From: an uncultured Porphyromonadaceae bacterium
GTDB lineage: Bacteria > Bacteroidota > Bacteroidia > Bacteroidales > Muribaculaceae
NCBI GenBank assembly: GCA_947175225.1
Contig: CAMWLX010000001.1
Coordinates: 1 to 47,284 of the forward strand
Length of the DNA stretch: 47,284 nucleotides
Direction of reading: 5' to 3'
Below, piece by piece: positions 42,015 to 47,284 of this stretch. The notes beneath the pieces are model-generated. The model had not been told where the DNA came from. It worked only from the letters and a program-made list of their open reading frames with translations, and did not search any database. Every line of letters begins with the position of its first letter. Position 1 is the first letter of the stretch. Made by a program: the position numbers and the translations under genes.

Positions 42015-43814
42015 ATGAAGAAATCTTTACTTCTTGCAGGTGCCCTTGCGCTCTGCACTCCCCTCTTCGCTGATGATGCAGCAGCTCCGGCATTCCCCGG
42101 TGCTGAAGGCCATGGTCGATTCACCACCGGCGGACGTGGCGGCAAAATCGTTCACGTCACTAACCTTAACGACAGCGGCGAGGGTTCCCTACGTTGGGCT
42201 ATGGCTCAGAGCGGTCCAAAGACTATCGTATTCGACGTCAGCGGATACATCGACCTCAAAAGCCAGCTTGACGTGACATCAAACACAACAATCGCCGGTC
42301 AGACTGCACCGGAGGGTGGCATAACACTTCGATATTATACCCTTTATTTCGGTAAATGCGACAATGTTATCGTGCGTTTTATACGTAGCCGCCGCTCTCA
42401 GGTGAAAGATGTCAACGACGGTGCTGACGCCACATGGGGACGCCGCCGCAAGAACATAATCATCGACCACTGCTCTTTCTCTTGGAGCATCGACGAAGTG
42501 GCTTCTTTCTACGACAACCGAAATTTCACCATGCAATGGTGCACTATCGGTGAAGGCCTTGCTAACCCCGGACACTCTAAAGGCGCACACAGCTACGGAG
42601 GCATTTGGGGTGGAAAAGAAGCGTCATTCCACCATAACTACCTTACTCACATCCAAAACCGTGCCCCTCGTTTCAACGGTGCCCGCTACGAATGGGACGG
42701 CTGGGACAAGACAAAATATGAAAACACTGTTGATGCCGAGCGCGTTGACTTCCGTAACAATGTGCTCTACAACTGGGGCAATGGCAATGGTTGCTACGGG
42801 GGTCCCGGCGGCGGCTACATCAACATCGTCAACAACTACTATCAGGCAGGTCCCGGAACAAAAAATAAGACCCGTGTGACTGAAGTCTCTGTAGGAAGCA
42901 GTGGGAATTCCACCAACGAGGCCCTTCGTGGTCTCTGCTCCCGTTACTATATCGATGGCAATTACGTGGCAGCCGCTTCAAAACCTGAAAACTACGATTG
43001 GTCTGGCGTAAAATATGACGGAGGACTGACAACTGTGAAAGGCGTAAGATATATGCCTGATCCAAACCACAAATTTGGTGAAAAGGTAGAATATGTAGAT
43101 ATCGATGGCAAAGACTATGTATGCGTCCAACTCGATGAGCCAATCGACGCAGGCATCGTGACTACACAAAGCGCGCAGACTGTCTACGACAAAGTCCTAA
43201 ACTTCTGCGGTGCCTCTCTCTATCGCGATGCTGTCGATGCACGCTATATGGAAGAAGCCCGCACAGGCACTGTGACATACCACGGCAAGGAAGCATACGT
43301 AGACAAAAACGGAAAGGTATATCCGATATCCAACACTGAAGGTATTCTCGATTTCATCAACGATCCGAACGGAGAAGAGAATCCTAATACCGCAAGTTTC
43401 CCTGTTCTGACCAGCATCTCACGCCCCGACAATTTCGACACTGACCGCGATGGTATGCCCGATGATTGGGAACTCGCAAACGGACTCGACCCTGACAATG
43501 CAGATGATGCCAACTTATATACTGTCGATGCCAAGGGTATATATACTAATGTGGAAGTATATATAAACTCCCTCGTAGAAGACATTATTAAGGCTGGAAA
43601 TGCCGATGCTCTTTCCGCTGTCGATGAATACTATCCTGAATTCACCAACACTACCGGCGTGGAAAGCATCGAAGCTGTAAAGAGCGATGTAATCGCAGTG
43701 GAATACTACGACCTAAACGGCATGCGTCTTGCTGAGCCTGCCGAAGGCATCAGCATCCGTCGCATTGTATTCGCCAACGGAACATCTGAAACAGATAAAG
43801 TAATCAAGAAATGA
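42015..43814 (+). CDS. Secreted PL1-type pectate lyase (first of pair)
   Basis: The 599-residue protein has a signal peptide (MKKSLLLAGALALCTPLFAD) and a right-handed beta-helix of the polysaccharide lyase 1 type: 'AFPGAEGHGRFTTGGRGGKIVHVTNLNDSGEGSLRWAM', 'TTIAGQTAPEGGITLR', 'NIIIDHCSFSWSIDEVASFYDNRNFTMQWC', 'HHNYLTHIQNRAPRFNGARYE' (catalytic-type Arg) and 'NNVLYNWG'. It would cleave homogalacturonan by beta-elimination with calcium. Near the C terminus a calcium-binding type-3-repeat-like loop occurs ('DTDRDGMPDDWELANGLDPDN'), followed by a sorting-type tail ('VIAVEYYDLNGMRLAEPAEGISIRRIVF'). It overlaps the next gene by 4 bases (ATGA) and is divergent from the second susC. Confidence 0.9.
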   Translation: MKKSLLLAGALALCTPLFADDAAAPAFPGAEGHGRFTTGGRGGKIVHVTNLNDSGEGSLRWAMAQSGPKTIVFDVSGYIDLKSQLDVTSNTTIAGQTAPEGGITLRYYTLYFGKCDNVIVRFIRSRRSQVKDVNDGADATWGRRRKNIIIDHCSFSWSIDEVASFYDNRNFTMQWCTIGEGLANPGHSKGAHSYGGIWGGKEASFHHNYLTHIQNRAPRFNGARYEWDGWDKTKYENTVDAERVDFRNNVLYNWGNGNGCYGGPGGGYINIVNNYYQAGPGTKNKTRVTEVSVGSSGNSTNEALRGLCSRYYIDGNYVAAASKPENYDWSGVKYDGGLTTVKGVRYMPDPNHKFGEKVEYVDIDGKDYVCVQLDEPIDAGIVTTQSAQTVYDKVLNFCGASLYRDAVDARYMEEARTGTVTYHGKEAYVDKNGKVYPISNTEGILDFINDPNGEENPNTASFPVLTSISRPDNFDTDRDGMPDDWELANGLDPDNADDANLYTVDAKGIYTNVEVYINSLVEDIIKAGNADALSAVDEYYPEFTNTTGVESIEAVKSDVIAVEYYDLNGMRLAEPAEGISIRRIVFANGTSETDKVIKK

Positions 43815-45652
43815 GACTGAAAAAATTCATGATGGCGATGGCGGCTGCCGCCGTCGTCATCATTCCTGCATATGCTGAAGATGCAATCCTTCCATCATTC
43901 CCGGGTGCTGAAGGCTTCGGAGCCATCACCACTGGTGGTCGTGGCGGAAAAGTGATACATGTCACCAATCTCAACGACAGCGGCGAAGGTTCTTTCCGAT
44001 GGGCTTGCAACCAAAGCGGCGCACGCACCATCGTATTCGATGTCAGCGGAACTATCCACTTAAAATCTGAACTTAAAATCAGAAATGGAAATGTGACTAT
44101 AGCAGGCCAGACCGCTCCCGGCGACGGAATATGCGTAGCTGACTATCCATTCGTAATTAGCGCCCCCAACATAATCATCCGATTCATGCGTTTCCGTCTT
44201 GGCAATGAAGCCCTGAAGACCAACAACAAGGCTCATGAGGGAGACGGTCTCGGAGGAATGGACGGACAGAAGATTATGATCGACCATTGCTCCGTAAGCT
44301 GGAGCATCGACGAATGTCTATCTGTATATGGCTCGAAAAATATTACCGTACAGTGGTGTATGGTCACTCAAAGTCTTGTAAATTCCGGCCACAGCAAAGG
44401 CTCTCACGGCTATGGCGGCAACTGGGGTGGTGCCGGTGCATCCTACCATCATAACCTCCTTGCCCATCATGGCTCCCGTGTTCCCCGTCTTGGACCACGC
44501 CCCGGAACTCAGCTTGACGAACGTATGGATCTCCGCAATAATGTGATGTATAACTATGCCGGAGAAGGATGTTACGGTGGTGAGGCGATGAGCGTCAACA
44601 TCGTCAACAACTACTACAAACCGGGACCTGCCACCGACGCAATCAGCGAAGCCAAACAAAAGAGAATGGCGAAGCCGGGGATTCGGACATTCGACTACTG
44701 CATAAAGGAAGATAACCTGAAAACTACAGCAAAAAACTACAACAAGGTGAAAGGAACAGACCTCACTACCTGCAAATTGACTGTAGATAAAACTGACAAG
44801 AGTTATCTTACATTTGAAGGTGATGACAATAAATATGAAATTGACATCGAAAAACTTTGTATAACAGTCGACGGACAGGAAGTGAAGGTTTCTACCAACG
44901 ACTGGGGTAAGACTCTCCACAAATGGGGAAGCTACTATATCGAAGGAAATGTCAACTCAAAATATGCTGATGTATCAGCCGACAACTGGACTATCGGGCT
45001 TTTCAACCAAGTTGACAAAGGCACAAAAGTAGATTATCACAACGCCACAGAAGAGAATCTACGCGCTTTCGTCCCAATGGAGTTCGCAGCCGTCACAACC
45101 CATACCGCCGATATGGCATACGAGCGTGTGCTTCAATATGCCGGAGCATCACTTAGCCGCGACGAGTATGACAATATGATGGTAGCCGACACACGCAACG
45201 GAGCGGCAAGCTGCGTAGTAAAAGGTATCGGCAAGGGTCTGATCAATAGTCAAGACGACATCACATATGCCGACGGCACCACCGGATTTCCTATACTCAA
45301 CTCCTTGGAGGCTCCTGCCGACACAGATGGTGATGGCATGCCCGACGAATGGGAGAAGGCTAATGGGCTCAATCCCAATGACGCTACTGATGGTCCGGAA
45401 ACTGCTGAAAATGGCTATACCAACCTTGAAAATTACCTCAATAGCTTAGTTGCACACATAATGGAGGGCGGCAATGAAGGTGGCACCCTTCTTGCAGGTC
45501 AACAGGAATTCGGAACAGACACCGGTGTAGAGACAATCAACTCCTCTTCTTCAACCGACACCCGTATCTTCAACACCCAAGGTGTAGAAGTAGGAGAAGA
45601 TGCCAAAGGTATCCTGATCCAAAACGGCAAAAAGATCCTCAGGTCAGAGTAA
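43811..45652 (+). CDS. Secreted PL1-type pectate lyase (second of pair)
   Basis: The 613-residue protein has a signal peptide (MRLKKFMMAMAAAAVVIIPAYAE). It is a clear paralog of the gene before it: 'SFPGAEGFGAITTGGRGGKVIHVTNLNDSGEGSFRWACNQ', 'VTIAGQTAPGDGICV', 'KIMIDHCSVSWSIDECLSVYGSKNITVQWC', 'HHNLLAHHGSRVPRLGPRPGTQ', 'NNVMYNYAGEGCYGG'. The substrate-side loop 'RVPRLGPRPG' differs from 'RAPRFNGARY' in the first lyase, so the two may prefer different pectin methylation or chain ends. It carries the same calcium loop ('DTDGDGMPDEWEKANGLNPND') and the tail 'DTRIFNTQGVEVGEDAKGIL' through 'IQNGKKILRSE', matching the tails of the two unknown secreted proteins. The overlap with the first lyase gene implies coupled translation. 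Confidence 0.9.
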   Translation: MRLKKFMMAMAAAAVVIIPAYAEDAILPSFPGAEGFGAITTGGRGGKVIHVTNLNDSGEGSFRWACNQSGARTIVFDVSGTIHLKSELKIRNGNVTIAGQTAPGDGICVADYPFVISAPNIIIRFMRFRLGNEALKTNNKAHEGDGLGGMDGQKIMIDHCSVSWSIDECLSVYGSKNITVQWCMVTQSLVNSGHSKGSHGYGGNWGGAGASYHHNLLAHHGSRVPRLGPRPGTQLDERMDLRNNVMYNYAGEGCYGGEAMSVNIVNNYYKPGPATDAISEAKQKRMAKPGIRTFDYCIKEDNLKTTAKNYNKVKGTDLTTCKLTVDKTDKSYLTFEGDDNKYEIDIEKLCITVDGQEVKVSTNDWGKTLHKWGSYYIEGNVNSKYADVSADNWTIGLFNQVDKGTKVDYHNATEENLRAFVPMEFAAVTTHTADMAYERVLQYAGASLSRDEYDNMMVADTRNGAASCVVKGIGKGLINSQDDITYADGTTGFPILNSLEAPADTDGDGMPDEWEKANGLNPNDATDGPETAENGYTNLENYLNSLVAHIMEGGNEGGTLLAGQQEFGTDTGVETINSSSSTDTRIFNTQGVEVGEDAKGILIQNGKKILRSE

Positions 45653-45740
45653 TTGGCACACGACAAAATCTACCAATAAAAAGACTGTTCCTACCATTAT
45701 CACCGATTCAAAAACCCATATCATTTTTCAATTGTTAATA

Positions 45741-45769
45741 AAGAGGCGACTCCCGGCGAGACGCCTCTT
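45741..45769 (+). terminator. Terminator of the pectate lyase operon
   Basis: AAGAGGCG (45741-45748) pairs with CGCCTCTT (45762-45769), and an inner CTC/GAG pair extends the stem. The T run after it is weak (attaata). Confidence 0.7.
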
Positions 45770-45830
45770 ATTAATACCCTACTCCCCTATAGCCCCTAAG
45801 CCCCTAAATCATTATAAAACCCTGAATATT

Positions 45831-46697
45831 ATGGAAATAATAAAAGATAAAGAATTCGGAGGCGAACGCCCTCTATTCGAAACCCACAATGTAAGATTGG
45901 AAAACGTAGTGATCCGTGCCGGTGAATCCGCCATCAAAGAATGTAGCGACATCGAGGCCATAGACTGCACATTTGAAGGCAACTATCCTTTTTGGCATGT
46001 CCACCATTTTCTAATCGACCATTGCTACTTTGCCGTAGGAGGTCGCTCAGCTCTCTGGTATAGCGACCATCTCAAGATGAAAGACACTGTCATCGACGCC
46101 CCTAAGATGTTCCGCGAGATGTATGACCTCGACATTGAGAATGTGGTGATGAACGATGCAGATGAAGTATTCTGGCGTTGCAAGGATATCAAGATCAAAA
46201 ATCTCAAACTTCACGACGGCACATATCCTTTCATGTTTAGCGAGAACATCGAAGTGGATGGGCTTGAGTCAGACAGCAAATACGTATTCCAATATGTTAA
46301 GAATGTAGTGATCCGCAACGCCAAAATCACTACAAAAGACGCATTTTGGGAAGTTGAAAATGTCACTATCTACGACTCCGAACTCAATGGCGAGTATCTC
46401 GGGTGGCATTCCAAAAACCTCCGTCTCGTAAACTGCCACATCACTGGCGAGCAACCCCTCTGCTACGCCGACAATCTGACTCTTGAGAACTGCACATTCG
46501 GTCCGGACTGCGACCGCGCTTTCGAGTATTCAAATGTCAACGCAACCATCAAGGGTAAAATCACCAATATCAAGAATCCGGCATCCGGCCACATCGTAGC
46601 AGACGAAATAGGCAGTGTGACAATCGACAAGAACATCAAAGCCCCCGCCGACTGCAAAATCGAACTTACTGACGGCTCCAAAATAAACTTTGATTAA
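45831..46697 (+). CDS. DUF3737-family protein
   Basis: The protein is 288 residues from the ATG at 45831. It is cytoplasmic-looking, with no signal peptide, and matches the DUF3737 pattern: 'KDKEFGGERPLFETHNVRLENVVIRAGESAIKECSDIEAIDCTFEGNYPFWHVHHFLIDHCYF' followed by repeated beta-helix rungs ('NVVMNDADEVFWRCKDIKIKNLKLHDGTYPFMFSENIEVDG', 'LVNCHITGEQPLCYADNLTLENCTFG'). It forms a right-handed parallel beta-helix. The function of the family is unknown; similarity to pectin-lyase-type helices is structural. The open frame continues upstream to 45732, but that part runs through the terminator hairpin at 45741-45769, so the later ATG is used. The next gene starts 63 bases downstream on the same strand. 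Confidence 0.9.
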   Translation: MEIIKDKEFGGERPLFETHNVRLENVVIRAGESAIKECSDIEAIDCTFEGNYPFWHVHHFLIDHCYFAVGGRSALWYSDHLKMKDTVIDAPKMFREMYDLDIENVVMNDADEVFWRCKDIKIKNLKLHDGTYPFMFSENIEVDGLESDSKYVFQYVKNVVIRNAKITTKDAFWEVENVTIYDSELNGEYLGWHSKNLRLVNCHITGEQPLCYADNLTLENCTFGPDCDRAFEYSNVNATIKGKITNIKNPASGHIVADEIGSVTIDKNIKAPADCKIELTDGSKINFD

Positions 46698-46721
46698 ATA
46701 CTCTTTCAAGCTTTTTTACTG

Positions 46722-46741
46722 GTTCCGGCTTTAGCCGGAAC
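46722..46741. other. Small perfect hairpin between DUF3737 and PatB-like genes
   Basis: GTTCCGGC (46722-46729) and GCCGGAAC (46734-46741) pair around TTTA. No T run follows on the plus strand. It may be a weak terminator or a processing site. Confidence 0.45.
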
Positions 46742-46760
46742 TCTCCGCCTAAACTTAGAT

Positions 46761-47284
46761 ATGCAATTCAATTTCGACACAATAACCCCTCGCCGAGGCA
46801 CTCTCTCCTACAAATGGGACAGTGCCCCCGAGGGTGTCCTCCCCATGTGGGTTGCCGACATGGACTTCAAGACAGCCCCTGCTATCATCGAAGCCCTTCG
46901 CAAGCGAGTAGACAATGGCATCTTCGGCTATACCCGTGTGCCTGACGAATATTTTGACGCAGTCATTTCTTGGTTCAGCAGAAAACATGGCTGGCACATC
47001 GACCGCGACATGATGATCTACACCTCCGGCGTAGTGCCGGCTATATCCGCAATAATCAAGGCTCTCGCCAACCCCGGCGAAAAGGTAATTGTCCAGACTC
47101 CCGTCTACAATTGCTTTTTCTCATCCATCCGCAACAACGGATGCGTGATAATGGAAAGCCCCCTTATAAAAAATGGAGATACTTACGACATTGACTTCGA
47201 CCGTCTGGAGAAAGACGCCTCCGACCCTAAAGCCACCCTTATGCTCCTATGCAATCCTCACAATCCCGCCGGGCGTGTGTGGAG
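46761..47284 (+). CDS. PatB/MalY-type pyridoxal-phosphate C-S lyase/aminotransferase, start only
   Basis: The first 174 residues are present and the gene runs off the window. The N terminus 'FNFDTITPRRGTLSYKWDSAPEGVLPMWVADMDFKTAPAIIEALRKRVDNGIFGYTRVPDEYFDAVISWFSRKHGW' and the later 'VYTSGVVPAISAIIKALANPGEKVIVQTPVYNCFFSSIRNNG' region and 'LCNPHNPAGRVW' are typical of fold-type I PLP enzymes of the MalY/PatB group. These are usually cystathionine beta-lyases, sometimes with regulatory side roles. The lysine that binds the cofactor lies beyond the window. It would act in the cytoplasm in sulfur amino-acid metabolism. Confidence 0.9.
   Translation, partial: MQFNFDTITPRRGTLSYKWDSAPEGVLPMWVADMDFKTAPAIIEALRKRVDNGIFGYTRVPDEYFDAVISWFSRKHGWHIDRDMMIYTSGVVPAISAIIKALANPGEKVIVQTPVYNCFFSSIRNNGCVIMESPLIKNGDTYDIDFDRLEKDASDPKATLMLLCNPHNPAGRVW

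Noticed and set aside
42034..42276. Short overlapping frames inside the pectate lyase genes
   Set aside because: They are out-of-frame shadows of well-supported coding regions.
45732..45830. Upstream start of the DUF3737 protein at 45732
   Set aside because: The extra 33 residues run through the terminator hairpin of the lyase operon and do not match the family.
1..47284. CRISPR array, tRNA or rRNA genes
   Set aside because: I saw no regularly spaced repeats and no cloverleaf or rRNA-like stretches in the gaps. Short RNAs cannot be excluded by eye.

Overview
The window reads as a chromosomal segment of a gut-type member of the order Bacteroidales, most likely the family Muribaculaceae (S24-7) or a close relative. 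The grounds are two SusC/SusD loci, repeated Bacteroidetes-type promoters (TAnnTTTG at about -7, sometimes with TTTG or TTG about 20 bases upstream), short A/T-rich leaders without Shine-Dalgarno sites, many MKK-type lipoproteins, and several secreted proteins with a C-terminal '(I)YNMMGVRV...GILIQNGKKFIRK' sorting-type tail. The family placement is an inference; no rRNA or other marker gene is present.

Layout. 1-1275: a decayed IS (45-989) with perfect 18-bp terminal inverted repeats and a broken ISAs1-like transposase, then a gene-free spacer. 1276-6002: a SNF2-family ATPase translationally coupled to an unrecognised 645-residue protein. 6045-10438: M16 peptidase, tRNA-dihydrouridine synthase, a GIN-domain exported protein and a polysaccharide flippase. 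10407-12871 (minus): a DUF4861 protein and a succinate/acetate-type CoA-transferase. 12960-14378: miaB. 14458-24583 (minus): a starch-type polysaccharide utilization locus in the order susC, susD, SusE-like, SusF-like, GH13 alpha-amylase. 24846-26252: a MATE exporter, divergent from that locus. 26258-27717 (minus): a DUF4886 SGNH-like lipoprotein and coaE. 27794-30595: a GH92 alpha-mannosidase. 30552-32882 (minus): prephenate dehydrogenase and a GH140/DUF4038 hydrolase. 33136-41714 (minus, with one plus-strand PepSY-like gene inside): a second SusC/SusD locus with a small lipoprotein and two paralogous secreted proteins of unknown function. 42015-45652: two overlapping PL1-type pectate lyases. 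45831-46697: a DUF3737 protein. 46761-end: the start of a PatB/MalY-type C-S lyase or aminotransferase.

How it fits together. The first locus has the classic machinery for binding starch-like glucans at the surface (SusD/E/F), cutting them (GH13) and importing them (SusC). The second SusC/D locus has no enzyme in its own operon, but the divergent pectate lyase pair shares its 300-base control region, so a pectin-type substrate is the simplest guess. DUF4861, GH140 and GH92 add side-chain and glycoprotein-type glycan functions. The CoA-transferase fits fermentative succinate, propionate or acetate metabolism.

The most interesting signals lie outside ordinary gene calls. A small hairpin repeat family shows a compensatory base-pair change; one copy sits inside miaB, and a related repeat is doubled inside the GH92 gene. 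The sorting tail plus terminator of two diverged paralogs is far better conserved than the rest of the genes. The SNF2 ATPase is coupled to an uncharacterised protein that starts with a 12-bp tandem repeat.
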